A stretch of 64,000 nt of DNA, taken from assembly GCA_029532625.1 (NCBI GenBank), contig JARFXM010000009.1, forward strand, positions 3,534,001-3,598,000, written 5' to 3'. The position numbers were made by a program, and so were the translations under genes. Within the stretch, counting starts at the first letter, position 1. The number at the start of each line of letters is the position of its first letter. This DNA comes from Lomentospora prolificans. Taxonomy: Eukaryota; Ascomycota; Sordariomycetes; Microascales; Microascaceae. The notes under the pieces were generated by a model. That model searched no databases. It saw only the letters and a program-made list of their open reading frames with translations, and had not been told where the DNA came from. This document shows, in pieces, positions 11,487 to 26,300 of this stretch.

Positions 11487-14396
11487 TCTTGGGGCCCCAG
11501 ATTGGGGGGTGGATTCGTTGGAAGCACAGATTATTGCGACATTCACACAGAGGGGGAGGACGCGATTAGGCATTGGCGGCCAAGGTGAGGCTCATGCGAT
11601 GGAGGAGAACAGAACTCGTGCCTTTCGCTCGACACCCCACTTCGTGATTCTTTTGGGTAACGGAGCACGAGAGATCCTGTAGCTGATGGTATGTCACGAT
11701 AAGCAGGTTTATTTAGTTTTTTACCTCATGATATATTGCGATCTCCGCATATTTGCAGAGATTTTTATGTATAGATGCCTTGTTACATACAATCTATTCG
11801 CTAAGATGCATGTGAGAACGAATCTAGGAAAGTAGGAATTGCTCTGGTTGTGCTCGTAGGTGTTCTGTGGGTTTTGCGTTGTTCATCTCATCCTGCAGTG
11901 TGGAGCTTGATGCTGAAGGGCGGAATACCAAGTATAGCATGAATACATGTATTGTGCGCTTCAAGTTGACGCTCTTGGACAACTGCACATTTGCGGGTCG
12001 GACACATATGGGACAAGCAGTCGGATACAACGGTCCGCAGGGCCCATGTTTACACCCTAGGCATTCGGACGTCTGTGATTGGGGACAGCGAGAGACAACA
12101 ACACCTTTATTCCTGGCTCGATCGGTTCGGAAGCGCTGTTGCTGTTGGGGTGGAAAGGGGCCCCCGGCAATATGCTGGTTATGGAAAGAAACCCACGATT
12201 CAACGCATTCATACCTTACTGAGCCCACTAATGGTGCTTGCCTGGGGCCGCCGGTTGGGCGTCGAGCCCTTGAGATGAGTCACGGGGGAAATTTGTGAGA
12301 TGAGAGGACGGGAGCGGTGAGGTTCGTTGACAAAGGGATTTTTCTCGTGGTTGAAGAGGACGGAGAAAAATTGTGCGTTGTGAGAAGGGGATATTATGGG
12401 CAAAGTATAAGCCAGAGACGCGGTTCAAATAGTTGGCGACGAATACCCTCCCTGAATGTTGGTTGTTCTGGTCTTGAATAAGCTCTGGAGTTGCGCAGGT
12501 CGACAGCGAACCCTTGGAGACGAGCCGCCGCGGGGGGATGGAACCAGATGAAAATAGATTTATACATTCACTATTAACATCTATTATGTCTTCTTGGATT
12601 GTGTGACGCGCTGACACTTACCATCGTTGTATTAGTTGTATCATGATTAAATATACTGAGGTAGAGTGCAAGGTATAATTGGAGGCCCGAACAAAATAAA
12701 GGTTAAGGACCTTTACGGATGCAACGGCCGCTGCTCTTGGTCAGGCCTTGTATTCTTCCCCCCTTCCTTCGCAAGTCCAGCCTGCGGCAAAGGGCTCTCC
12801 GTTTCTCCTCGAATTACGGAAGTCAAGATGCGCATCCGTCCAAAAGTGCAACCTAGCCGCCGCATCTCGGCAATATCTGGACGGCGTACACGTGGCGGTG
12901 GTGCTCAATTTCTTGAAGAGTGTGGGACGGAGGAGGCCTGCGGGCCGCAAACTGCGAGCTCTGATTTGCTAGAACCGGAAGAGAGTGCCAGAGCACTTGA
13001 GACCTCAGCTGCGGTGGGACGGTGCTTGAGTGGCCCTGCGTGTCCAGATCGAAATTGATGGGTGTGGCCTTTGGACTCATGAGTGGTGGTGCAGGCGTTG
13101 GATGACGTTACTCGCTCTGATTGGAGGTGAAGCGGCATATCGAGGCACGTCTTGGTCTTGGGAGTCTATGGTTGGTGGTGGTCTCGATGGCGGTGATGGA
13201 TCAATGGATCATTGATGAAAACGGAGGCTCGGTCTCGGCGATTTTCTTTTGATCGCGGTGTCTCAAGGTCTACGGAATGCTTTCCAAATCCAGACAGGAA
13301 GCCTTGAAGTGGCCTGGAACACGTTTATTCTGGACTGTCGCATCACATGCACTGATCCCGCCTAGTCGCCAGGAAACAGAAGCAAAAATCGAAGGCAAGA
13401 TCAGTCCATGGTTTAGCAGCCCATTGTACCCCAATGGTCCGGCGAAGTATAGTGCCACCAGATTACGCCTACTCTAACGTGGCTAATAGCTTATTTCGAG
13501 TCACATATCAGCCCCAAGACTTCAATTGAGTTTGCTGAGAAGCTAATATCTGGGAATGTGAAGGCCTCGCTTGTTCCGAGTCATTTATTGCTGCTGCTCT
13601 TCATGGGTTCTGGAACGCCTCGCAATGCTGATTTTGACAGAAAACAAGATGCAAGAAAATGAAGAATAATTATATACATCCACGTATATACATTCGTGGA
13701 GATAAAACAGACAAGTTAGCTCCGTTTGTGCAAAGGCGTCTGTGGATGAGTCTCGAAAACGGAACCTCCCGCGTGATGCAACATGACCTGTGCCAGTGTC
13801 AAAAATGACCGCCTCGAATAATTCGGGCTGGTAAGGTCTTCAAAAACTTCATCCAGTATTATATCCTCGTCCGTTCCAGGGTCCGCTTCATCCCTTGTCT
13901 GTCTCATCATTGATCCCTTAGCGTTGTCCATCCTCTCCACTCGAGCCCACCCAAGCTCCCGAACCCGTCCACCGCCCTTCGCCGATTTTCTTGGCGCGAC
14001 AAATTACCACGCCTTTCCCTCCGTTCACCCACCCAAAATCAAAACAACATCTCAGCCCAACCAAACTTGCTCAGGCTTATTCTTAGAAGGGCAGCCTTCC
14101 ACCACCAGCCACCCACCCGAACTGGCTTTTCCCCAATCATTCACCAGAAGATCGAGTACGAAGCCTCGTCGACGACTCGCGCTCCCGCGATTATCTTGAT
14201 TCGGCAACCACGACAACCCATTGACGAATTTATGATTGTCTGTAAAACCACCTGTAACGCATTTTTGTAGAGGATAATCATCGAACGCCTCCCTACTTGC
14301 TCATCCACCCCGACCCCACCACATTCGAGGTGCCGAATCTCCGATGGAATGAAATTCACAAAGCGCGTGATAACGAACGAATAAACCCGTCTCCTG
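11487..14396. other. intergenic region and leader of the giant gene
   Basis: About 2.9 kb without a supportable gene. Short frames on both strands show no recognisable motif. The last 500 bases are C/A-rich with CCACC-type runs, as in fungal 5' leaders, so the transcript of the giant gene may begin around 13.9-14.0 kb. A TA-rich patch at about 13660-13700 is the only other compositional change noted. Confidence 0.55.
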
Positions 14397-17300
14397 ATGC
14401 CGCGAGAACATCCCCGTCGCCGGGGCAGTCGCGACAGCTCTCGGCGACGAAGCCGTCGTCGCTCGCGAGATCAATACTACACTAACACCGCGGCATCTCA
14501 CGGCGATGGCGCCCACTCTACCCGTACCCGCCAACCGGGTCGTAGAAACTCTAGAAGCTCGCTGTCCTCATCCTCCTCGTCCTCTTATCTTGACATATCG
14601 CGACATTCCCCCCCCGCGAGAACTGGAAACATTTTCACTACCTTTTTCACCGCCCCGTCCGAACATAGACGCCGTGCTCGAAGACAACGGGCCACGACTC
14701 GTATCCTCCGTTTCGGTAACTCGTCGAGCTCCTCGGTTGATTCTGACCTGGCCTATGGTACCGGCTTTATAAGGAGGACAAGGAGTTACGGCTCGAGTCG
14801 CAATTCGCCCCAAGTGCCGCACCAGCAACCTCACATTGATGGCCGCCACTCCCGCGATAACCAGAGACACGAGCAGCAGCAGCCTTCTTCCTTTGGATAC
14901 CCTCAACACCCGCAGCAGCAGCCTTATCCGCATCCTCAGCGTGATCCCCGGTACCAAGAGACTCGCGCGTCCCACGGCTACCCTCCTCTCCAGCCTGGAT
15001 TACCGCAGTACGATCCGCGTTACCAGCGAAGCCAGGATGCCACTCCCACCCGCCAACAGCCTTATCCTCCCCCCGATGCGCGATACTCTGAATCTACCTC
15101 TGCAACCCCTACTGCCGCTGGAATAGCTACCGCAGCCGCCGGCGTGGGTGCGACTGTTTATGCTGTTAGCCGCATGGATAGTGATGGCCGCGACAGCGCA
15201 GACCCTCGCTATCCCCGGCCTGAACGTGCTCGCGACCGGCGTGATAGTGGTGACCGTCGCCAGTCTCGAAGAGAACCAGATGGTGGCGTGTCAACCCGAA
15301 CCCCTCGATTGAAGCGCACCGGGACTGATGAAGAGATTTTAGAGATTGGTCGCCGCCTATCCCAGCTTCGAAGCGATCTCGACCAAGCTGAGACTCGTCC
15401 TACTGGTCTGGTTGCTGGGGCATCAAGGGCCCGCGATTCGCAGAGAGACCGTGGTATTGGATCCTCCAGATACAAAGCCCCGGAATCTAGCGACGATGAA
15501 TGGGAGTCTGCTTCTGATTCGGATGCAGATGACCCCCTGGCCTACGGATCTACTGTCTCTATACCAAAGCAGCCCCGTGTTCCTTCTCAGCCTCCTGTTC
15601 AGCAACCTGTTTACCCGGTTCCACGGGCGAAGGGATCTTCTGTTGTAGACCCTAGGTATTTCGGTCCCGAGAACTCTTTGAAGGGGTTCGTGACGCCCCT
15701 TCCCGAGCCCATCGAGACGAAACCGCCTCCGATGAAGCACGTATACCCCACACCGACCGACGATCCGAACCGGTTCGACGCCAAGAAGGTGTCGCCTTCC
15801 ACCGCGAAGGAGGTTTACCCTAAACTCTCTCGGCCTACTGAGGTGCAGCTCGAACAGCCCAAGCCGGTAGCGCCTGTGATTCCTCAAAGACTGGAGCACT
15901 CTTCATATCGTGAGGAAGGCACTCGCAAACCTTCCTATCGGCAAGACAACGCCCGCGACTCCTCCCATCGTGAAGACGACACTCGCAAATCTTCCTATCG
16001 TGAGGAGGATGCCCGCAAAATTTCCTCGGGACACAAGGTATTGGCTGGCTTGGCCATTACCGCCGGCGCTGGTGAAATTGCTCGCACCGTTTTATCCGAG
16101 GAAAAGCAAAGGGAGCCGAAGTACGCTTCTCGGAAAGAAGAGAAGTCTAGGTACCATGATGATTATCGTGAGTCTCCTAAACGAGACAGCCGCGAGGAGA
16201 GGTCGAAACGCGACGACTATTATCGTGCAACACCCAAGCGAGAGCCGCCTGCTCAAGCCAAGATTCTGCCGGAGCAAGAAAGCGAAGAAGCGCGGCAGAA
16301 GCGACTCGACCGGGAGTATGAAGAGTACGTCAGAGAATATAATCGGAAAGCCGAGCGAGCCAAAAGGAGCAGACCCAAGTATGAAGAGGAACCCAATGCC
16401 CACCGCGAATATAATGAAGAGAAGCCCCAATATGAGCCTCAGGGCTCGCACGACTCCCGAGACGCCCAAATCGCCCCTAAATCCGGCGTGGAGTATCCCG
16501 AATACCGCCGGGTGGAGGACAGCTCTCGCATCGGTTCCGAAGCCCCAATCGACCCATTACAGTTTCAAGTCCCAGATGACGCTTTTCAAACGCCCTCCTA
16601 TAGCCGGCATGCTACTCCGCTCGAGCCCGAAAATCCTGTCGAGCCTCTGGGCCCCGCCATCATTAACGTTGAACGCGAGCCGGATTTCTCTGACCCCGAA
16701 TATGATCCTCACCCACGCCTAAGTAGGAAGGACTCGTTCGAGCTGGAGAAGCTTGCCGAGATGGCTCGTGAAAGCCCAAGCCGGCAGCCCTCAAGCCGCC
16801 GCTTCCAGGAAGAGGAGATGGCGATAAAACGGGCCTATTATGAGGCGAAGTATGCCGCAGTGATCGACAAATCTGTAGAGCCTGTTGACAAGTCTATGCC
16901 GTCGGACGCCGAAAACAAGACGCGCCGCGCCTCTTCATCTAGAGATCCTGTTTTAGAGGAGGCGAACAGACGTTACCGCGAGTCAGAAGCCGCTCGCAAG
17001 AACGCTACCGAACAGATCCGGTCCCGGTCAGGCTCGAGGAGGGGGTCTGTCGTTGAAAAATGGGACGAGAAAGAAGATGAGGAACAGCAGCATGAGTTTA
17101 CTATTGTGACTCCTCCCGAACTTGATGAGGACAAAGCGGCAGGACCCTATGACAAACCAGATGCCGACGTCCGTATTGACAATATTCTTGAACATCCCCG
17201 GGAGCTTTCGCGCTTTTTTGAAACGCGGGGTCGTCTGGGCGATGCACCTCGCTTTTCAACGAGAGATCCCTCGGCTGAGCGGGAAAGGCCGCTTGTGAAC

Positions 17301-20300
17301 ATTGTGCGACCTACTCCCATTGGATCACCGTCCCCAGAGAGACGGACGGAAAAGGAGGTGGAGGAGGAGCGGCAGCCAAGATCGAGATCCCGATCACGAT
17401 CCAAGTCCCGGAATCGATCCAGGTCTGCGTCAAAAACGAGAGAGGTATCGCCTGCGAGAGAAGATGTATCCGCCGAATCCTCAAATCCCAATGTTGTCAT
17501 CGGTCCCAGAGGGGAGATTATCCAGTTGATGAATGATAAGGCTGACGCCCCGTCGTCGGACAACGGTGATGCCCAGCGCGTTGAGGTCGAAAATCCAAAC
17601 GCTGCGACGCGGAGCGCCTGGGGAATTGTCACTGCTGCGCTTGCGACAAAATTCGCGGCTTCAAAGCTCAGCGATGAAGAGGAGGCCACCGAGGCGAGGG
17701 AGCTTGACACAGAGCCTTCGAAAGCCGTTGATATCGTCGAAGCCAACTTTGAGGCGCCTCGGGAGGCTGTAGTTGATTTGTCTGCTGAACCTGAACCGGC
17801 ATCCGAGAGAAGTGCCACTCCTCTTCGCGACACACAGCCTACAGTCATTGAGATCATTGATGAGCCCGTTCTAGCCGATGAACTCTCAGATGATGTCGAC
17901 AAGGTTGAAGCAATGTCCGACAAGAATGTGTCCCGAGAGGAGACAAGCGAACACCCTGAAATGACTGTAGTTGAGCCCTCTACACTAGAAGAAGGGTCAT
18001 TGGAGGAGGTGTCTCAAGAGGGACCTGCTCATGGAGGAGGTGGCCATGAGAGGGAGTTAGTAGATGAGCCGACTTCTAGAGTTGATGTCCCCACGGAATT
18101 TGAGCCGACGGAGAGCGGCAAATATTTCGATCTAGCAGATGCGGAGACAAAGCATAACCAGCCTGGGGAGACCGTCCCTGGAGATGCGCCGGAGGCACTG
18201 GACGAATCTGAAAAGCCTCTTGAAGGCCCGGATGCTGATGATCTTGCCAATCTACCAGCCCTCCCTGCGTCTATGACCGAATCCGTTCCTGATTCGAAAG
18301 CGATCACGCCCAAGATGCCAGCGATGCCCGGTTCTTTCGGCGACGACATCGAGTTTGCTGCGACCCTCAGTGCTGGCCTAAGGGCCGCAGGGTTCGAAGA
18401 CAATATTGTAATTGAAGATCCACAGTATCGGCGTCGTGACTCGCCCCCTGGCTCCAACGACGAACTTGGGCCAGGTACAACAACCAAGTCGTCGCCAGTA
18501 CTCGATAAGGAGCCGGCTGAGGATGAATGGGGAGGCGTGCTCGGGGGCAAGAAGAAGAAGAAGAAGAAGGGTGGTAAGAGGCAAGCCAAGGAAGCCCCAT
18601 CGCCGGAAGAGATGGTTGAGATCACCCCTGCTGAGCCTACCACGCCTGCGGAAGGAGAAACCGCTCCAATCCCCGACCCTGAATTACAAACTGATTTTGA
18701 GCCTCAACCCGAGCCCGCGCCCGAATCCGAACCTGTGGTCGAACCTGCATCCCCCCCGGAGGAGGAGGAATCTTTCGCTCCGAAGAAATTGAGTAAGAAA
18801 GAGCAGCGCAAACGAGCGAAGCAGAAGGCCGCGGAGTCATGGCAGGAGGACGATGCTACCCCTACGGTGACCAAGGACGACGAGTGGGACGCAGTCGGAA
18901 TTGATGTCCAAACCCGGTCGGCCGAACCTCTGCCGGAAGACGCCTGGGACCTTGCGACCGAACCCAGCGAGCCTGCAGCACCAGCCGAAGATGAAATCAA
19001 TCCAACGAAGAAGCTGACGAAGAAGGAGCAGAAGAAGCTGGCTAAGAAGCAGAAGGCTACGGCGTGGCTCGACCAGCCCGAGTCTAGCGCCGAGCCTCCT
19101 AAAGAAGTGGGCGAGCCGCTTGAGATCCCCCACAATCGGTTGGCTGAGGACTCATGGGATTTGGCCGCCGATGTGCCCGAGGCGGAGCCGGGACCGGAGC
19201 CGGAAAAAGCTGCAAACGATGATGACGTATGGCATGAAGCACCAGAGGCCCCGAAGGAGCCTCCCGCGCCTCAGGAGGACGATCTTTGGGGTTTCCCAGC
19301 TAAGAAGAACAAGAAGAAGAAGAAGGGTCGCCAAGCCGCCGAATCTGACTGGGACAACAAGCCAGAAGGGGAACAACCGAAGGAGACGGTGGCCGATCCT
19401 GCTCCAGAGGAGGACGCCTGGGCCATGCCTGTCAAGAAGGGTAAGAAGGGTAAGAAGAAGGGCAAGAAGATGGACGAATGGATGGATTCAGAACCTCCGG
19501 ATATAGGACCCGACGCCCAGGCCAACGGCGACAAACCGAACGATAACGGTGAGGAAGCGACAAAGTCCGACGACGTCGGCCAGGATTCTTTTTTAGCTAA
19601 TGCCGACACCTGTGGCGAAGGTGTCGGCTTGCCGGTTGCAGTTGCGGCTGCGGTTGCGGTATCGTCCGCACTCGCCCGGTCAAATGCCACCGAATCTCCA
19701 TCGGAAGAAAAGGAGAAAAATACCACTGACAATGATCGCGCTGCTGGTCCCATTTCTGAACGGACCGCAGACACCGTCGAAGATATTGATGCCTTTAGTT
19801 CGGGGATCGTTGAAAGACAAGTTAAACCTGCAATTGATCCTCAATACGGAGACCTCCTCCCTCTTCCGCCAAGCGTGCCAGGCTCGCCAGGCGAAGTTGC
19901 TGAAGATCTACCTGTATTGCCAGCCAGCCGCCCTGATACCCCCCCCGAAACAGTTTACAACCGCATGATCCTGGAGCAACAATTCCGTCGTAAGAGCGTT
20001 CACGATTCGCCGCACACCAGGTCCCCTAGTCAAACCGCAATTCCTGTTCCCTATCTTTTCGGTCAAAGGTCCAACCCATCTTCCCCTCGCGTCTTCAAAC
20101 ACTCACCCATCTCATCTCCTGTATCTTCTGCCGCCGATTATGCGATCCATAAGAAAGGTTTGTCCCGCCCCATCTCATGGGAAGGCAAGGATATCCGACC
20201 CCTCATACTTTCAGCTCGTCACGGAGCTGAATCTCCGGGACGTTTAGAGTCTCCAATGATGAGTGGCCGTGATTGGAGTCCGCGGCGTCGTGAGCTTGGC

Positions 20301-23300
20301 CATTCGCCCGTGAGCAGCCTTGACTTGAAGGATTCGAAGATGCACTTCGGCGTGCCCTTGGAAGCCGCAGGCCCTGCTCGTGATGATCCGCAGCCTCTTG
20401 TTGATATAGAGGAAAAGGGCGAGGCGGGGGAGTTTTTTCGCTCCTAATAAGAAGACGAAGAAGGGTGGGAAGAAGAAGGGCAAGGAAAAGGCCAGCAGCC
20501 TTGAAGAGGACAGTGTTTCTGCACCTCCCGATGTGTCGACTGAGAGGTCTTTAGAGGCTGAAGAAACGCATCCTGCCGCTCCTCCAGCTACCGCCGAGGC
20601 CATGTGGGAGGCCGCCTTTGAGCTGCAAGAGTCGGCTAAGAGCGCCCCCCTAGATGATGCGATTGAGTTTGCACCTGCGCCTACCGGTTCGTCTAAGAGG
20701 GAGAAGCGCAAGAAGAAGAAGGCCACTCAGTTTTCCTGGGACGAGGACCTTAGCGCCAGCCAAGCCGTGCAGCAACCTGAACAGCAACCCGAAGACCAAC
20801 CGTTAGGCTCCCCTAAGGACCCTACCGAAGACACGTTAGAAGAGACGGAGGCTCTTGGCGACCAGACTGTTGAAATCTCGACCCCAGACACAGAGGTTGT
20901 CTCCGCAACGCCTAAGAAAGGGAAAAAGAAAAAGAGGGGTAGTCAAGTTTCCTGGGATGACATTGAAGAACCTCTGGCTGAACAACCGGTTGATGATCTG
21001 CCACTTGAGAAGTTCACTGCACCTGATGTCACCTCTGAGGCACCGAAACAGCTTCTGTCTGAAGATGAATTTGCGCCAACTAAACCAAAGAAAGGCAAGG
21101 GAAAGAAGAAGTCAAAGGTTGACAAATCTAATCCTCCCGCTCCTGTCGAAAGCGAGCCCACCCCTGAACCTCTTGTAGTGGATGTGGATAGCACCGGTGT
21201 TTCTACCGAGCCTTTGGTTAAGCCTACTTATAACAACGCGGCCTGGGACGACTTCGATGTCTATGACAACTGGGCTGATGCTGTTGAAGAGCTGGCCGTG
21301 AAGGAAAATGAATCTTTTGGCCCGACTGCTGAGAGTGAAACGCCTGAAACTCCTGCTCCTACTGCTGATGCTGCTCCCGCCGAGGACGAGTCGAGTCTGC
21401 AGGTTGGGAAAAAGAAAAAGAAGAAGGGAAAGAAGGGTGTCAAATCACAAACGGAAAGACTCCTCGAACCGGAGGATGCAATGACTTCAGTACCTGTTGC
21501 GGACGATGCTCCTGTCGTTAAGGATGCCGAGGCTCCTGTATCTGGGGATGGTCTGGGTGATGCGCAGGATTCGTGGGACGCTCCGGTTAATAAGGGTAAG
21601 AGAAGCAAGAAAAAGCGAGGTGACCTCGCAGAGCCTGCAGCTCCCGAGGCGATTCCCTTGACGGACTCTGTTACCCACAGGCCCACTGATGCTGTCGACG
21701 TTGGGGCTGAAATGATGGAACCCGGACAAGAAGCTGAGCAAACCCGGGAACTCCTAGAAGATGGCTGGTCGGCGTCTTCCAATGCTAAGACAAAGAAAGA
21801 GATGGGGAAGCAACGTAGCAACAAGGCTCCTTTCTCACCTGGCGCGGAGGGGGCTGTCGAGGGTCAAAACGAGGCTTCCTTAGCTGAACTTGAAATAACC
21901 GCTGCTGAACAAGAATCCTGGCCAGGGGATGAAAATAGTATGGAGCTTGCTAAGGATGAATGGACTGCACCCTCTAAGCCTAAGAAGTCCAAGAAGAACC
22001 GCAAGGGCTCTCGTGGTATAGCTGATGAGCCCACTACTCCTGCTGATGAGCTCTCAGAGCCTCCCGACCAGTGTGCCGAGCCGGCCGCGGAACATTTCCC
22101 TTCTGAGCCGGCTGGTGCAGCAGAATCCTCGGCTTCGCCGCCAACCCTCGAGTCTGCCTTGAGTGGCAAGAAAGGCAAAAAAGCTAAAAAGAAGAAGTCG
22201 GTCTCCTTCGCCGAGTTCCCTGAAGAGGCCCCAGTTGATTCCTCTGCCGACGTCGATTCCACAGTGTCACCAATGCCCGAGAAAGATGATGACCCACTTG
22301 ATATCCCTATGGAGACAAGAGAGCCGGCAGACCGAGGAGGATTCACCTCTATAGAAGAGGATTGGGCCGATGCATGGGATTCCATCCCACCAGAAACGTC
22401 CGGCTCCTCTTTAGAGCCCCCTTTTGAGCAACCTACCGAACCTGTCATCGAAGACTCGGAGTTCCTCCCCAAGTCCAAGAAAAAGAAGAAGGGCAAGGCT
22501 ACTAAACATGATTCTGCATTTGAACCCGACCCGGCTGAATCACCCGTTGCCCAGTCTTCCGATCGGGCTGCATTTGAAGAACCAGTGACGCCTGAAATCG
22601 GTACTGTCTCTACCAGTGCGGAATGGGGCGACGAGGATGCATTCGGACCTGCTGTCGGTAAGAAGAACAAGAAGAAGAAGGGTAAGGCAAAATTTACCGT
22701 CGATGGTACCCCAGAAACCGGCTCCCCAGATCCGATCCCCGCTCCTGAACACCTTGAGGCCTCTACTGTGACCGAACCTCAACCGCTTGCCGAATCCGAG
22801 CCGGTGCCTCCCGCCGAGGATGCCTGGTCGTCCACCCCCACTTCCAAGAAGGCCAAAAAGAAGAAGGGGAAGAGCACATCACCTAATCCTGACCTCGCAC
22901 GAGACGCCGAGCCTGAGCTCGATGCTATTTCGAGCCAAGATTTTGGCAGCACCCTAGCCGGCGATGAGATGAAGCACGAGGATGGCCCTTACACTCCGCT
23001 CTCCAAGAAAGACAAGAAAAAGAAAAAAGGGAAGGGAACGATATCCGAGCCCGAAACTACGCGAGAGCTGGAGCCGGTCGAGACCGCCTCTGCTGATATC
23101 CTTGCTGACGCTCCGGTTGGTGGGGACGAAATCAAACTAGAGGACGACGGGTCGTTTACTCCTACGGCATCGAAAAAGGGTAAAAAGAAGAACAAGAAGG
23201 GCATTTCAACTCCTTTTGGAGAAGAACCCGTCCTTGAGCTCAATTCTCCCGTAGCCGAGTCATGGGAGGCCGAAGAGCCCTCTCCTAGTCAAGATGCACA

Positions 23301-26300
23301 GTCTGCGGATGAGTGGTCTTTCACCCCAACGAGCAAGAAGGATAGAAAAAAGAAAAAGAAGGGTCCTTCCTTCGTAGAGTCCGAGCTTCAGCCTGAGCCG
23401 GAGGTTCTGTCAGGGGCCCTGTCAGAACCAGATGTGGCCGTTTCAGTCCCGGCCGAGGAGACGCACCTGGTGCCCGAGATGGAGGTAGAATCCGTGCCCG
23501 AAGCTATTAATGACAAAGCCTTTTCCTTGGTGTCCAAAGCGGAGAAGAAAAAAAAGAAAAAGAAGGGCGCTGCTTTATCGGATCCTTCGCTCGAACAAGA
23601 GCTAGACACTTCGCCCGAGACCGAACCAGTTGTAGTAGAGTCGGCGGGAGGTATTCAACCGGAACTTGTGGTAGAAGCTGAGTCCGAACCTGCTGATGAT
23701 TGGGCCTCGGCTCCAGCTTCCAAAAAGGATAAGAAAAAGACAAAGAAGGACCCTGCTTTGTCTGAACCCGAACCCGAACCGGAGCCTACCGTATCGGAAA
23801 CTCCTGTTGAGCTAGCTCAAGAGCTTGAGCCACTTCCAGAGGCGGAATCTGTGGTCGATTGGTCGTTTACCCCTACTTCTAAGAAGGACAGGAAGAAAAA
23901 GAAGAAAGGGTTCGCAAATTTTGAGCCCGAGCCTCAAGTGGAAACTGAGCCAGTCATCGAGCCTGATGTTGGGCTTGAATCGAAAGACCTACCTTCATCT
24001 TCTGCGGCGATCGGCATTGAGCCACCCGAGCAGCCACAGTCAACATCTCTTAATGAACCTGTTGATGATTGGTCCTTTACCCCGGCGACCTCTCAGAAAG
24101 ACAAGAAAGAGAGAATGGCTTTGACAGCTTCGGAACCAGAATCAGTTGTACGGGTAAAGGATGCAGCTGAACGGGAACTTGAACCTGTCGTATCGGAACC
24201 TTCCATGGAGACGGAGCCCTCTGTTGACTCAGTCACCCAGGATGACTGGGCAAGTTCGATGGTTGGCAAGAAAGATAAGAAGAAGAAAAGGAAAGGGGGA
24301 TCCGCCCACCCGCCCGAGCATGAGCCCGAGTCCGGAGGCGAAGCCGCTCCTGGATTAGAGCCATCCACTGAGCAGCCTATCGATCCGACATCTGAGGACA
24401 ATTGGTCGTATACACCCAGCAGCAGGAAGGAAAAGAAGAAGAAAAAGAAGAATGCGTTTGTTCTTGACCCGGAGCCAGACCCAGCTCCCGCAGAATTTGG
24501 CGCGCCAGAGCTCCAACCTCAGCCGATGTCCGAAGAGTCAGTCACGATTGCCCAGCCATCCACAGAGTCGGAGCTTCTCGAGGATCAATCGTACGCTCCG
24601 GCTAGCAAGAACGACAAGAAAAAGAAGAAGGGCACACTAACTCCCGAACTTGAGCAAGTCGCGGAGCCCTTCGAAGAACATGAAACTGCCGCTGTTGAGC
24701 CGTGCGAGTCTCAGGGAACCGAGATGTCTCCCGAACCGGGCCCCCGCACGGAGCCCTCCGCCTCGCATCTCGAGCCTGAAATCATCGAGAATGTGCAAGA
24801 GGAGCCGCTACCCGAAACTGAACCTGTTGACCATTGGTCCTTCACTTCAATGACTAAGGACAAGAAAAAGAAGAAGAAGAAGGGCAAGGCTACTGCTGAC
24901 ATTGGACCCAGTACTGTGGAGGAACCGACTTCCGTCGTTGAAGCCCAACCTGAGACAACGGATTCTGCCGCTCTGGTAGATCCCGAAACGGAGGCGGTAG
25001 ATGAGTGGGCTTTTACGCCGTCCGTCAAGAAGAGCAAGAAAAAGAAGGATAGGGGTTCTGTCGAACACGGAACTCTTGATACTGCTGATGCTCCAACGAC
25101 CGAACCAGTGGAGACCCCTTTCAAAACAGCATCTACCGACGCTCTCGAGGGCCCTGCCGGGAGTGATTGGTCATACACACCGATCGCGACAAAGGGCAAG
25201 AAGAAGAATAAGGGCAGAGCTTCCGCTGCTTATGAATCCGAGCTTCTCGCTGATGCGATTCTTGTCGATGAACCAACGCCTGACAGTACAACCCCAATCC
25301 CTGAGCCAATTCCAGTAGAGGCCGAGGGTGTACCTCCGTTCCCCGAGGCTCCTGCTGAACTTGAAGCTGAGGATGACTGGTCATTTAACACTAAGGGGAA
25401 GAAGGGCAAGAAAGGCAAGGCGGGTCAAACATCCCCTAGCTCTCCATCTGAACCAACCCGCCAACCAGAGTTTATCTCCGAGCCTCCTCTGGAGACCATT
25501 CCCGAGTCCAGACACGGTGTTAGACCTGTAAACGAGGAGGTGGTAGAACACCAGGACGTGGCTGAGTGTAAGCCAAGCATCTCTCTCCGCGAGCCTGTAG
25601 AGGAGCCGCCACTTTCTGGTGATCTTCATACCTCCCTAGAACATCGAATCGACAATGAAGTCTGGGCCGACGCGCCTACAGAGCAGAAGGGAACGAAGGA
25701 GCAGGAGAACCCGGCTTCTGGTGAACCTGAGATGGCTGTCGAACCAGAGGCAGAGCCTACTGAAGCCGAAGAGGCTCCAAGCAATGCTGATAGGGCCGAA
25801 GAAGATTGGTCATTCACCCAGACTTCTAAGAAAGACAAGAAGAAGAAGAAGAAGAAAAGTGTGACCACCTTCGAACCTGAACCACATCACGCGCTCGAAT
25901 CTTTGACCTTTGATACAAATGAGCCTGGGCCAGTGTCTGGAGAACAAATGGCTTCCGAGAGTGGAGACGAATGGTCCTATACCACCCCAGGCAAGAAGGA
26001 CAAGAAGAAAAAGAAAAAGGCGGTGGTCTCTTTCGATCGTGACTCCGAACCTTCCCTTCCTGAGGCCGGAGAGCCGACCACTACGGCCAAGTACGAACAC
26101 GTTTCAGAGGCTCCCGAAGTAGACTGGTCTTCGACCCCTCTTTCCAAAAAGGACAAGAAGAAAAAGAAGAAGAGCATGATGACTTTCGACTCGGGGCAGG
26201 ATCCTCATCCCGAGTCCGAATTTGGACCTGAAGTAGAAGCTGAGACCGACTCTCTCGCCGAGCGGCCACATTCTCAGGCCGAGCAACTAGCAATGGCTCT

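Noticed and set aside
15910..16722. Plus-strand frame of 270 codons in another frame of the giant gene
   Set aside because: It overlaps the main frame fully and has no motif; it arises from codon bias.
17147..17923. Minus-strand frame of 258 codons inside the giant gene
   Set aside because: It is a shadow of the purine-rich, acidic/basic codons; the translation is Ser/Ala low complexity and no independent signal supports it.
20310..20460. An intron bridging the first two frames (for example GTGAGC at 20310 to GAAG at 20460, or 20400-20451)
   Set aside because: The frame arithmetic fits, but acceptors are AAG with no pyrimidine tract, the branch-like CTAAT is too close, and the skipped sequence reads as repeat-core coding sequence.
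21864..22670. Minus-strand frame of 268 codons
   Set aside because: Same cause: antisense of the repeat array.
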